A stretch of 64,000 bases of DNA. Origin: Oscillospiraceae bacterium. GTDB taxonomy: Bacteria > Bacillota > Clostridia > Oscillospirales > Acutalibacteraceae. The first letter of the stretch is position 1. The number at the start of each line of letters is the position of its first letter. Both the position numbers and the translations under genes were made by a program. The notes beneath the pieces are model-generated. The model ran no database searches and was not told where the DNA came from. It saw only the letters and a list, made by a program, of their open reading frames with translations. The DNA lies in contig DPOR01000009.1 of the NCBI GenBank assembly GCA_003538135.1, positions 29,984 through 93,983 on the forward strand, in the 5' to 3' direction. Of the stretch, positions 8,106 to 16,288 are shown piece after piece.

Positions 8106-8811
8106 TCTTCTTCAGGCTCCTTTCCATGATTTTTATAAGCAGCGTTATCAGGCAGACTATGACGATATAGATGAGTGCCATGGCGATATAGGGCACCATG
8201 AATTCATAGCTGTTCGAGCCGATGTAGCTGAACGCGACGTAGAGGTCGAGCGCGCCGACAAACGAGACGACCGAGGTCTCCTTGATGAGGGCTATGAACT
8301 CGTTGCCGAGAGTCGGGAGGATGTTTTTTATCGCCTGCGGGATAACAATGCGCAGCATCGTGGTCGAGAAGCTTAATCCAACGCTTCTGCCGCCCTCCAT
8401 TTGACCTTCGTCAACGCTCTGTATGCCGCTTCGCATTATCTCCGATATATACGCGCCGCTGTTGAGGCCGAATACAGTTATCGCAACATTTACGGACGGG
8501 AGATTGACGCCCATTATCGGCAGCACGACATAGTAGAATATAAGCAACTGCACGACCATGGGAGTTCCTCTGAAGAGCGCCACATAAAACGCGCATATGG
8601 CGTTGAGCACTCTCGGGAAAACCTTGTATTTCGGCATGACGCGCACGGTGGCTATCAGCGTGCCGATGACGATACCGATAATAAGACCGAGAACGGCTAT
8701 CTTGAGCGTATTCTGCAGACCCTGCAGAACCTTGACATAGCCGTTATAGTCTATGAGTATCTCGATAAACTTATCGATTTTTTTCGGTAAGCTTGCTATA
8801 AAATCATTCAT
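8089..8811 (-). CDS. Polar amino acid ABC importer, permease (GlnP/HisM-like)
   Basis: A 240-residue inner-membrane permease with 5 or so membrane helices. It has the HisMQ-type pattern: an N-terminal LQGLQNTLKIAVLGLIIGIVIG segment, FRGTPMVVQLLIFYYVVLP, SGAYISEIMRSGIQSVDEGQMEGGRSVGLS (the EAA coupling loop to the ATPase) and IVIPQAIKNILPTLGNEFI. It forms the channel of the importer with the ATPase at 7314 and the binding protein at 8916. A hairpin between the binding-protein gene and this gene probably lowers permease expression relative to the binding protein. Confidence 0.92.
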   Translation of the reverse strand: MNDFIASLPKKIDKFIEILIDYNGYVKVLQGLQNTLKIAVLGLIIGIVIGTLIATVRVMPKYKVFPRVLNAICAFYVALFRGTPMVVQLLIFYYVVLPIMGVNLPSVNVAITVFGLNSGAYISEIMRSGIQSVDEGQMEGGRSVGLSFSTTMLRIVIPQAIKNILPTLGNEFIALIKETSVVSFVGALDLYVAFSYIGSNSYEFMVPYIAMALIYIVIVCLITLLIKIMERSLKKSDRRN

Positions 8812-8859
8812 AGTTCTTTTCCTTTGTACAAATACTTTTCGGGGAAAGGTGTTACAGAC

Positions 8860-8895
8860 TGAAAAGGAAGGCCGCTTCGACCGAAACAGCCTTCT
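8860..8895 (-). terminator. Intercistronic partial terminator after the binding-protein gene
   Basis: On the minus strand GAAGGC and GCCTTC (8894-8867) close a hairpin containing complementary TTTCG/CGAA inner segments, followed by CTTTTC. It lies between the substrate-binding protein and permease genes, where partial termination commonly sets a high binding-protein ratio. Confidence 0.5.
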
Positions 8896-8915
8896 TCAGT
8901 TATTTTCTTTTAGGC

Positions 8916-9782
8916 TCAGGACATTTCATTGATAGCCTTTGCGATTCTTTCGGCGGGAGCGGCATCAATGATGACATAGTCAACGCCGTTGTTAATGAGA
9001 TCCTGAACTGCGAGAGAACCGTTCTTGTAGGCAACTGCCTTTGCCTTGAGACCGGGGAAGCCGAGGTCATTGCTGCCCTCGATGAAGGAGTTGCCGGTAG
9101 TGCCCTGCTGGCAGCCGATCTTCTTATCCTCGGTAAGGCTGTTCAAGATAGCGTTGACATCATCGGCGCTCTTGCAGGCGTCAAAGGTGGTATCAGTGCC
9201 CTTGACTATGAGCCTCTGAGATGCTTCGTAATAGGGATCGGAGAAGTTGACATACTCTTTACGATCCTCGCTTATGGTAAGACCCGCCATGGCGATGTCA
9301 CACTTGTGCTGACCGACGGAGAGGCAGACGGCATCGAAGTTCATGTTCTTGATGACAAGCTCCTTACCGAGCTTCTTCGCAATGTAGGCGGCCATTTCCA
9401 TGTCAACACCGTAGTAGTTTTCACCCTTCATATACTCAAAAGGCTCGAATTCGGCGTTTGTCGCAACGATGAGCTGATCCTTGCTCTTGTCGAGTACTGC
9501 GGACTTGACGGCCTGGGGGGTACCGCTGCCGAAGTTGTTGTTGCAGATAGCGTCGAATGTTCCGTCGCTCTTCATCTCTTTGAGGATTTCGTTGACCTTA
9601 GTAAGCAGCTCGGGCTGATCCTTGTCAACGCCGAAAGCATACTGCTCGCTGGTCAGGTCATAGTTTATAACCTTGACCGCGGGGGTCTTTTCTTTGTCTT
9701 TATTGCCGCCGCAGGCTGCAAACGCGGTGCATATGCAAACGAGCGCAAGCACGAGGGCGATTATCTTCGTAAGCTTTTTCAT
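8916..9782 (-). CDS. Amino acid ABC importer substrate-binding lipoprotein, apparently circularly permuted
   Basis: A 288-residue lipoprotein: signal peptide with lipobox ending at Cys24, then a charged linker. Residues about 36-85 (VINYDLTSEQYAFGVD, LLTKVNEILKEMKSDGTFDA and NNNFG) match the segment that normally ends the SBP_bac_3 fold. The usual N-terminal start of that fold (QLIVATNAEFEPFEY) appears only at about residue 102. The protein stops at YVIIDAAPAERIAKAINEM, just where the tail segment would normally follow. The order is therefore tail-core, a circular permutation. The core is otherwise standard (VDMEMAAYIAKKLG, CDIAMAGLTISEDRKEYVNFS, GCQQGTTGNSF). It delivers a polar amino acid to the importer encoded downstream. 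Confidence 0.88.
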   Translation of the reverse strand: MKKLTKIIALVLALVCICTAFAACGGNKDKEKTPAVKVINYDLTSEQYAFGVDKDQPELLTKVNEILKEMKSDGTFDAICNNNFGSGTPQAVKSAVLDKSKDQLIVATNAEFEPFEYMKGENYYGVDMEMAAYIAKKLGKELVIKNMNFDAVCLSVGQHKCDIAMAGLTISEDRKEYVNFSDPYYEASQRLIVKGTDTTFDACKSADDVNAILNSLTEDKKIGCQQGTTGNSFIEGSNDLGFPGLKAKAVAYKNGSLAVQDLINNGVDYVIIDAAPAERIAKAINEMS

Positions 9783-9815
9783 GATGTTTTCCTCCTGTTT
9801 TCAGTTGATGTCTGT

Positions 9816-9843
9816 ATTATAGCACCATATTTTAAAAATGCAA
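9816..9843 (-). promoter_or_regulatory. Sigma-A promoter of the amino acid importer operon
   Basis: TTGCAT and TATAAT on the minus strand with 16 bases between them, about 35 bases upstream of the binding-protein start, whose ribosome-binding site is AGGAGGA. Confidence 0.65.
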
Positions 9844-9912
9844 GGGGTTTTTGAATATTTTTTCATCTTTTTGGCAGTTTTCTGTATTTTGACGGTAAAT
9901 ATGCAATGATAT

Positions 9913-10827
9913 TCACTTGTTATTGAATATTTTTACCAATGTATCCTCCGGGATGAACGAGCGGCAGAAGTCCGCAAAGTCCTGCGGGGGCGGCGCACAG
10001 AGGCGAACCTCCTCCCCGGAAGCGGGGTGAACGAAGCCGCATTCGGCGCAATGGAGCAGATGATGACCTATAAAATCCTCCGGTGCGCCGTACATCGTGT
10101 CGCCGGCAAGGGGCGCGCCCTCGGACGCGAAATGCACCCTTATCTGATGCGTTCTGCCCGTCTCGAGCCTGAGGCTGAGCAGGCTGTATTCGTCCCCTGC
10201 ATAGAGACTCTCCCAGTGAGTGACCGCGCTCTCGCTGCCCGGCATATCGCCGCAGGCGCGCAGGGTCTTCATCGGGTCGGGTCGGTATATCGGCTTGTTT
10301 ACGGTTCCGCTGCCCTCAAAATGTCCGCGCACAACAGCCATGTACCTCTTATTTATATTGCCCGAAAGCCGCGCCGCCGCGTAGCGGTTCAAGGCGCAGA
10401 CAACAACGCCGGACGTGCCCTTGTCGAGCCTGCCGACGCAGCGAAACACCGCGCTCTTTCCCTCGCCTTTCAGGTGCCCCGCCACCGCGTTTGCGAGCGT
10501 GTCGCCCTGGTGGTTGTGGGTCGGGTGCATGGCAAGAAACGGCGATTTGTTGACGGCGAGCAGGTCTGCGTCCTCGTATATTACATCTATTTTTATGTCG
10601 ATAGGCTCGACAGTCTCGCTCTCTGCGGGCAGCGTCACCGTGACCACATCGCCCGCGTGCAGGCGGTCTATGGTTCTGAGCGTCTCGCCTCCGCGGGTTA
10701 TGCCGCCGTCGATGCGCTTTAGCGAGCTCAACGCGCGCGCCGAAATTCCCGCGCAGCCGCGCAGAAAATAAAACGCCTTTTTGCCCTCGTATTCCTCGGG
10801 CACCGTGAATTCAAGTTTTCTGTTCAA
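9913..10827 (-). CDS. RluA-family pseudouridine synthase
   Basis: A 304-residue enzyme converting specific uridines in RNA (23S rRNA or tRNA in characterised relatives) to pseudouridine. The catalytic motif is GRLDKGTSGVVVCAL near residue 136, with the Asp nucleophile. Other family signatures are LAVNKSPFLAMHPTHNHQ, LETGRTHQIRVHFAS and GDTMYGAP. The N-terminal 70 residues form an S4-like RNA-binding domain (ARALSSLKRIDGGITRGGE; LHAGDVVTVTLP). The start is TTG at 10827, six bases after GGGAGGT. The exact target site cannot be assigned. It follows tdk on the same strand, separated by a terminator. Confidence 0.88.
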   Translation of the reverse strand: MNRKLEFTVPEEYEGKKAFYFLRGCAGISARALSSLKRIDGGITRGGETLRTIDRLHAGDVVTVTLPAESETVEPIDIKIDVIYEDADLLAVNKSPFLAMHPTHNHQGDTLANAVAGHLKGEGKSAVFRCVGRLDKGTSGVVVCALNRYAAARLSGNINKRYMAVVRGHFEGSGTVNKPIYRPDPMKTLRACGDMPGSESAVTHWESLYAGDEYSLLSLRLETGRTHQIRVHFASEGAPLAGDTMYGAPEDFIGHHLLHCAECGFVHPASGEEVRLCAPPPQDFADFCRSFIPEDTLVKIFNNK

Positions 10828-10924
10828 GCGCGACCTCCCGGAAATTATTTCGGCTTTCTGCCCGCTGCAAAAGGGTCTGCCCGTTTAGACGCAAAAAGCG
10901 CTTAAAAGAGCGAAAATCAACTAA

Positions 10925-10972
10925 AATAAAGGTCATAATCTGCGCTGTCGGACGTGAATTATGACCTTTATA
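10925..10972 (-). terminator. Rho-independent terminator after tdk
   Basis: AAAGGTCATAAT (minus) and its complement form a 12-bp stem around a loop of about 18 bases, followed on minus by TTTATTTTAG. It ends the ilvE-tdk transcript ahead of the rluA-type gene. Confidence 0.7.
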
Positions 10973-11013
10973 TTTTCTTTGGTCTGCGCTGAATTCGACA
11001 GCCCCGGAGCTTT

Positions 11014-11601
11014 TTATTTTTCCGCGCTCTCCCGCGCTATGCGCTCTTTCCAACAGCGGTGGCACATCGCCTCATAGCGGTCGTTGCCGCCGAGGAGCAC
11101 CTGCGAGCCGCTCGTCACGATCTGCCCGTTTTCGCCTATCCTCGCGTTGACGGTAGCCTTTCTGCCGCAGCGGCAGATGGTTTTTATCTCGGTTATGGAG
11201 TCCGCAATCTCGAGCAGCCTGCGGCTCCCCGGGAAAACGTGCGTCAGAAAATCGGTGCGCAGTCCGAAGCAGAGCACGGGAATATCGCACTCGTCGACTA
11301 TTCTGCGCAGCTGGTCTATCTGAGCCTCGGTAAAAAACTGGCTCTCGTCGGAGATAACGACGTCGGCGTTTCTGCATTTCTCGCAGAACATTTCATATAT
11401 ATCGTCCTGCGGGGAAATAGCCTGCGCCTTTGCGCTCAGACCCACGCGGGAATACACGGTGTCCGCGCCGTCTCTTGTGTCAACGCTCGGCTTTATCAGC
11501 CATACCGTGCGGTCCTTTTCTTCATAGTTGAATTTGGTCATGAGCGCCTGGGCCGATTTTGACGAGCCCATTGCGCCGTATTTAAAATAGAGCTTTGCCA
11601 T
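11014..11601 (-). CDS. tdk: Thymidine kinase (type II)
   Basis: A 195-residue kinase phosphorylating thymidine (and deoxyuridine) for the dTTP salvage pathway. The P-loop is GAMGSSKSAQ near residue 9, the variant seen in many Clostridia. The Walker B/DE region is DVVISDESQFFTEAQIDQL and a lasso-type segment is CFGLRTDFLTHVFPGS. Two cysteine pairs (CRCG and CHRC) make the structural zinc site. Its ATG shares one base with the ilvE stop (TGATG), so the two genes are translationally coupled. Confidence 0.92.
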   Translation of the reverse strand: MAKLYFKYGAMGSSKSAQALMTKFNYEEKDRTVWLIKPSVDTRDGADTVYSRVGLSAKAQAISPQDDIYEMFCEKCRNADVVISDESQFFTEAQIDQLRRIVDECDIPVLCFGLRTDFLTHVFPGSRRLLEIADSITEIKTICRCGRKATVNARIGENGQIVTSGSQVLLGGNDRYEAMCHRCWKERIARESAEK

Positions 11602-12674
11602 CAGTCAATCTTTACGGTCCAGCCGAACTCGTCGGGCAGCTTGCCCCACTGGATACCGGTGAGGGTATCATAGAGCTTCTGCGAGATCGGGCCTATCTTG
11701 CCGCCGTTTATCGTCATGTGCTTGTCGCCGTACTTGAGCTCGCCTATGGGCGAGATGACGGCCGCGGTGCCCGAACCGAACGCCTCGTCAAACTTGCCCT
11801 CGTCGTATGCCTTAACAAGCTCGCCGATTTCAATATCTCTCTCGGTGACCTTGTAGCCCATGTGGCGGAGAAGCTCGATGCAGGACTTTCTCGTGATACC
11901 GCCGAGTATGCAGCCTCTGTCAAGGCTCGGGGTAATAACCTCGCCGTCAACGACAAAGAACACGTTCATCGCGCCGACCTCGTCGATATACTTTCTGTGA
12001 ACGCCGTCGAGCCAGAGCACCTGAGCATAGCCCTGCTCCTCGGCAACCTCCTGCGCCTTCATTGATATAGCATAATTCGCCGCAGCCTTTGTAAAGCCGG
12101 TGCCGCCGGTAACGGCGCGGACATAGTGCTCCTCGACATAGATCTTAACGGGAGCAAGTCCGTTGTCATAGTATGCGCCGACGGGCGAGAGGATTATAAC
12201 AAAAAGCAGATGCTTCGCCGGATGAACGCCCACCATGGGGTCAATGGCGAAGATGAACGGGCGGATGTAGAGGGAAGTACCCTCGCTGTGCGGCACCCAA
12301 TCCTTGTCGACCTCGACAAGAGTCTTGATAGCCTCAACGCCGAACGCCTCGTCTATCTTCGGGATGCAGAGGCGGTCATTGGAGACATTGAGTCTCGCCA
12401 TGTTCTGGTCGGGGCGGAAAAGGCCTATGCTGCCGTCGGCTCTTCTGTATGCCTTGAGTCCCTCAAAGTCGGCCTGGCCGTAGTGCAGGCACATGGCTGC
12501 GGGGTCAAGAGCTATCGGAGCATAGGGCACGATTCTCGGATTGTGCCAGCCCTCGCCCTCGTCATAGTTCATAATAAACATATGGTCGGTAAATATTTTG
12601 CCGAAGCCGAGCTTTGTCTCGTCTGTGGGCTTCGCTTTAGGAGCGGTAGTGCGCTCAATAGTTATCTTTTGCAT
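11601..12674 (-). CDS. ilvE: Branched-chain amino acid aminotransferase
   Basis: A 357-residue class IV (fold-type IV) PLP aminotransferase exchanging the amino group between glutamate and leucine, isoleucine or valine. Signatures are HYGQADFEGLKAYRRADGSIGLFRPDQNMARL, GGTGFTKAAANYA, the EVGAMNVFFV segment and LDRGCILGGITRKS. Length and order fit the eukaryote/Bacillus-like BCAT (IlvE/BCAT type). The ATG follows AAAGGGAGAT. It is the first gene of a two-gene transcript with tdk; no other branched-chain pathway genes are nearby. Confidence 0.93.
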   Translation of the reverse strand: MQKITIERTTAPKAKPTDETKLGFGKIFTDHMFIMNYDEGEGWHNPRIVPYAPIALDPAAMCLHYGQADFEGLKAYRRADGSIGLFRPDQNMARLNVSNDRLCIPKIDEAFGVEAIKTLVEVDKDWVPHSEGTSLYIRPFIFAIDPMVGVHPAKHLLFVIILSPVGAYYDNGLAPVKIYVEEHYVRAVTGGTGFTKAAANYAISMKAQEVAEEQGYAQVLWLDGVHRKYIDEVGAMNVFFVVDGEVITPSLDRGCILGGITRKSCIELLRHMGYKVTERDIEIGELVKAYDEGKFDEAFGSGTAAVISPIGELKYGDKHMTINGGKIGPISQKLYDTLTGIQWGKLPDEFGWTVKID

Positions 12675-12707
12675 AATGGCATCTCCCTTTATAAAGATAA
12701 TACTTTT

Positions 12708-12735
12708 ATTATATCATCGAGCTTCGCAATTTCAA
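12708..12735 (-). promoter_or_regulatory. Sigma-A promoter of ilvE-tdk
   Basis: TTGAAA and TATAAT on the minus strand, 16 bases apart, about 30 bases upstream of the ilvE ribosome-binding site. Confidence 0.65.
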
Positions 12736-12844
12736 GTGTTAAAGCGTTTAAATATTCAAGAAAAAATTGCCCTGTTTTTGTCGGAATACTATATTTTCAG
12801 TGAAGCGGGACGCGCAAAAAACTTCATTCGCCGCGCGCTTAAAG

Positions 12845-12873
12845 TTGACAATTGACTTGTGTTTTGCTATTAT
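12845..12873 (+). promoter_or_regulatory. Sigma-A promoter of the pseudokinase gene
   Basis: TTGACA at 12845-12850 and TATTAT at 12868-12873 with a 17-base spacer. A TATAAT occurs further down at 12881 but has no well-placed -35. Confidence 0.6.
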
Positions 12874-12933
12874 ATACTTGTATAATTTTATCATTATCTG
12901 TGTTACCCCATATTTCGTAAAGGAAGGTTTTCA

Positions 12934-14625
12934 ATGCCTAACACCGACAATTTATGCATGAGCTGCATGAGACCTATCGGCGACGAGAAGCAGTGTCCCT
13001 ACTGCGGATATCATGTCGATTCTCCCCAGCTTTCTCCCTATCTTCCAATAAAGAGCGTTGTTGCAAACCGCTATCTCGTCGGCAAGGTTCTGGACTTCAA
13101 CGGTGACGGAGTCACCTATGCCGGATGGGACTTAACCGAACGGGTCGCAGTCAAGGTCAGGGAATTTCTGCCCGATGCCATCTGTTCGCGCGAAAACGGC
13201 GAGACGCAGGTCAGGGTCATGCAGGGATGCGAGCGCGCATACACCGACTGCTACCAGAGCTTTCTCGAGCTGTGGCGCAAGCTTATGCGCCTTATGGGAC
13301 TTTCGACGCTTATAAGCGTGACGGACGTCGTTGAGGACAACGGCACAGCCTACGCTATATATGAATACACGGACGCCGTGCCGCTTAGAAAATATCTGCT
13401 CTCGACGAGCACGGGGTATATCCCGTGGGAGCGTGCAAGGCAGATGTTCATGCCCGCCCTTTCGGCGCTGGGCACTCTGCACTCGGCGGGAATAATCCAC
13501 CGCGGACTCTCACCGCAGACGATACTCGTGACCCCCGACGGAAAGCTCAAGATATCGGGCTTCAGTATCTGGCAGGCACGCACGGCGCGCGGCGATCTGA
13601 ATCCGGAGCTCTTTCCCGGCTACGCCGCCATCGAGCAGTACGGCTTCGAGGGTCAGCAGGGCGCATGGACGGATATTTATGCATTCGCGGCGGTTCTCTA
13701 CCGCGCACTTATCGGCACCGACCCGATAATCGCCACCACCCGCGTGACTAACGACCGTCTGATGATACCGAGCAAATTTGCCGAGCAGCTCCCGGCTTAT
13801 GTCATAAATGCGCTTATAAACGCGCTGCAGATCCTGCCCGAGGACAGAACCCGTTCCGTCGAGCAGTTCAGAGCCGAATTGTCCGCCTCTCCCACTGCGG
13901 CTTATGCGGGCGAAATTCAGGCTATGAGCGAGGGCGGCGACCGTTCGGCAGAGCCTATGCATGGCGAGGGCGTTTCGGCGGCGCCGAAAAAGGAAAAGAG
14001 CGCCGCGCAGCCGTTCCTCGTCGCGGGCGGAATAACGCTCGGAGTCGGCATAATCGTATTCGCAATTCTTATGGCGGCGGTGTTCAGGGGCAGCTTTTCA
14101 AAGAAGAACCCCGGCAATGACCAGTCGACGCTCAACCCATCCGTCACCGAGAGCACGAGCACGGAGACGATAGTTGTGCCCGATTTCAGGAACCTCAGCT
14201 ACGAGGCTATATCGAAGAATCCCGTTTGGGACGGCAAGTTTACATTCAAGACGAAGTTCGAATACAGCGACACCGTCAAGGAGGGCTATGTCATTTCGCA
14301 GAGCCTGCCCGAGCAGACCACGGTCGCCATAGGCAGCGAGATAGAGCTCGTCATCAGCAGCGGCAAGGAGAGCGTTGACGTTCCCAACGTATTCGGCAAG
14401 AGCTATTCCGAGGCAAAGCAGATACTCACGGACAGCGGCTTTGTCTGCACCGTCGCGGGCAACTACACAGACGGCGTTGTCGTCTCGATGTCCGTCGAGC
14501 CCGGTTCAAAGGCTCCGAAAGGCACGCGCATCGAGCTTACCTTCTCGACCTCAAACGAGAACGACGTCACCTCCTCCGGCAGCAGCTCCGGCGGCTCGAT
14601 CTTCGACCGCTTCTTCGCGCAGTAA
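12934..14625 (+). CDS. Zinc-ribbon, PASTA-domain membrane pseudokinase
   Basis: A 563-residue protein in four parts. Residues 8-24 are a zinc knuckle (CMSC and CPYC). Residues about 43-320 have a Ser/Thr kinase fold with the ATP-binding lysine kept (VAVK, K74) but key residues lost: the catalytic loop reads HRGLSPQT at 189-196 (Asp to Gly, Asn to Thr), and the DFG position reads SGF at 208-210. A membrane helix spans about 360-385. Two extracellular PASTA repeats (about 407-545) end in a Ser/Gly tail. By analogy with PrkC/Stk1 it should sense cell-wall material outside the cell, but catalysis is unlikely, so a scaffold or allosteric role is inferred. No PP2C phosphatase gene is adjacent. Confidence 0.85.
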   Translation: MPNTDNLCMSCMRPIGDEKQCPYCGYHVDSPQLSPYLPIKSVVANRYLVGKVLDFNGDGVTYAGWDLTERVAVKVREFLPDAICSRENGETQVRVMQGCERAYTDCYQSFLELWRKLMRLMGLSTLISVTDVVEDNGTAYAIYEYTDAVPLRKYLLSTSTGYIPWERARQMFMPALSALGTLHSAGIIHRGLSPQTILVTPDGKLKISGFSIWQARTARGDLNPELFPGYAAIEQYGFEGQQGAWTDIYAFAAVLYRALIGTDPIIATTRVTNDRLMIPSKFAEQLPAYVINALINALQILPEDRTRSVEQFRAELSASPTAAYAGEIQAMSEGGDRSAEPMHGEGVSAAPKKEKSAAQPFLVAGGITLGVGIIVFAILMAAVFRGSFSKKNPGNDQSTLNPSVTESTSTETIVVPDFRNLSYEAISKNPVWDGKFTFKTKFEYSDTVKEGYVISQSLPEQTTVAIGSEIELVISSGKESVDVPNVFGKSYSEAKQILTDSGFVCTVAGNYTDGVVVSMSVEPGSKAPKGTRIELTFSTSNENDVTSSGSSSGGSIFDRFFAQ

Positions 14626-14663
14626 AAAGTATCCCGTCAAAAAGCGGATATGCAAAACCGTTT

Positions 14664-14701
14664 ACAGCCACAGTGAGAAAAAATCACTGTGGCTGTTTTG
14701 C
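14664..14701 (+). terminator. Rho-independent terminator
   Basis: ACAGCCACAGTGA at 14664-14676 pairs perfectly with TCACTGTGGCTGT at 14684-14696, followed by TTTTGC. It closes the pseudokinase transcript. Confidence 0.85.
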
Positions 14702-14985
14702 GTCTGATGCAAAAGAATAAATTACATTTGTGGGTGGAGGAAAAACACAATTCTGTATTATTTTTAATGAGCGGATGCCGCCGGACGGCAGCCGTCTTTT
14801 CTGTCACCCTTCGTGTTTTCTCCGTCTGCAACAAAAAACAAAAAACGTATAAGTGCGCAGCTTGCAATTATTGACAGTAAAGAAATTCCATTTTTATTCG
14901 CCCTTTGTTTTCCGGAGATAATGCCGAGCGTCGCGGAAAAAATATCAGTGTCCGAAATCGGACAATTAAAAAAAGGGGGCGGAGA
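14702..14985 (+). other. Intergenic region before spoIVB
   Basis: No gene supported. It holds a short hairpin (TGCCG/CGGCA near 14775-14789) and, just before the spoIVB ribosome-binding site, TGTCCG/CGGACA at about 14950-14965. A TTGACA at about 14870 lacks a good -10 partner. I could not recognise a convincing sigma-F or sigma-G promoter, although one would be expected for spoIVB. Confidence 0.4.
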
Positions 14986-16179
14986 ATGAGACAGGTAATA
15001 AGGTTTTTCAGCGCCGTGGCACTCATGCTCTCCGTGGGAATATTTTCCTGCGTCGCTTACGGCGAAATCCAGCTGCCCGACGAATACTGCGTCGTCGCGG
15101 GCAGCGGCGCCGAGATAGGCGAGAGCGTATTTTCCGCATCCGCGGCCGCATCGCCGCAGGGCGACTACGAGCTTGAGGTCAAGGCGTTCGGACTGTTTCC
15201 GGTAAAAACCGCAAGGGTGAAGGTGTCTCAGCGCAGATATGTCACCGTCGGCGGCGGGATCTTCGGCATAAGGCTCTATACGCGCGGCGTGCTGATAGTC
15301 GGGAGCGAGGAGATAGACACGGCGGCGGGCGCAGTCAGCCCGGCGGCTCGCGCGGGGCTCAAAAAAGGCGATATCATTCTTGAAATCAACGGCGCGCCGG
15401 TCAGCAGAAATAACGACATTTCCTCCGCCGTCGAGTCGAGCGGAGGCGACGAAATCGAGCTGCTCATCGAACGCGCGGGCAAGAGGCAGACCGTGAGCCT
15501 GCTGCCGGCGCGAAGCAGGACGAACAAAAAATTTAAGGCCGGGCTCTGGGTTCGCGACTCGTCGGCGGGGATAGGCACGGTGACGTTCTACGACCGCAAA
15601 AACGGGATTTTCGCAGGGCTCGGGCACGCGGTCTGCGACGTTGACACGGGCGAGGTGCTGCCGATATCGGGCGGCGACGCGGTAAACGCCGCGATAAAGG
15701 GCTGCTATAAGGGCAAGGACGGCTCGCCCGGCGAGCTTTGCGGTGTGTTTGCTCCGGGTGAGATAGGCGAGCTGTATGAAAACTGCAGCATAGGCGTTTA
15801 CGGCGCGTTTGAAGCTTTGCCGCAGGGAGAGGAAATCCCCGTGGCGATAATCGACGAAGTTAAGACGGGCAAAGCGCAGATAATCTCGACGGTAGACGGA
15901 AACGGCCCGCAGTACTATGATATCGAGATAACGAAGCTGTATACAAAAAGCGGGCAGCGCAACATGACGGTCGAGGTGTGCGACGAGCGGCTGATAGAAA
16001 AGACGGGCGGCATAGTGCAGGGCATGAGCGGCAGCCCGATAATCCAAAACGGTATGCTCGTCGGCGCGGTGACGCACGTCTTTGTCAACGACCCACGCAA
16101 GGGCTATGCGATTTTTGCGCAGACTATGACAGACGAGGCGGAGCGTATCTCTTCGCCCGGATATTCCGATGCGGCGTAG
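14986..16179 (+). CDS. spoIVB: SpoIVB serine peptidase (PDZ plus S55)
   Basis: A 397-residue secreted or membrane-anchored peptidase. The N-terminal hydrophobic stretch is a signal anchor, residues about 100-165 are a PDZ domain (SPAARAGLKKGDIILEING), and the C-terminal half is the S55 peptidase with GLGHAVCDVDTGE (catalytic His) and QGMSGSPIIQNG (catalytic Ser near 348). In Bacillus SpoIVB is made in the forespore and triggers sigma-K activation in the mother cell. The ATG at 14986 is chosen over an in-frame ATG at 14905 because GGGGGCGGAG lies directly before it and the signal anchor then starts at once. spo0A follows, the usual clostridial order. Confidence 0.93.
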   Translation: MRQVIRFFSAVALMLSVGIFSCVAYGEIQLPDEYCVVAGSGAEIGESVFSASAAASPQGDYELEVKAFGLFPVKTARVKVSQRRYVTVGGGIFGIRLYTRGVLIVGSEEIDTAAGAVSPAARAGLKKGDIILEINGAPVSRNNDISSAVESSGGDEIELLIERAGKRQTVSLLPARSRTNKKFKAGLWVRDSSAGIGTVTFYDRKNGIFAGLGHAVCDVDTGEVLPISGGDAVNAAIKGCYKGKDGSPGELCGVFAPGEIGELYENCSIGVYGAFEALPQGEEIPVAIIDEVKTGKAQIISTVDGNGPQYYDIEITKLYTKSGQRNMTVEVCDERLIEKTGGIVQGMSGSPIIQNGMLVGAVTHVFVNDPRKGYAIFAQTMTDEAERISSPGYSDAA

Positions 16180-16227
16180 TAAAATAGGGGTTAGAAATAA
16201 AAATTGCCAAAAAATGGTAAATAATTA

Positions 16228-16256
16228 TTGACATTTATTCCCATATATGGTAAAAT
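16228..16256 (+). promoter_or_regulatory. Sigma-A promoter of spo0A
   Basis: TTGACA at 16228-16233 and TAAAAT at 16251-16256 with an exact 17-base spacer, 33 bases before the spo0A ATG. No obvious 0A box was seen next to it. Confidence 0.8.
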
Positions 16257-16288
16257 TCAAATGAAAAATCAACCCGGAGGTACTAATT

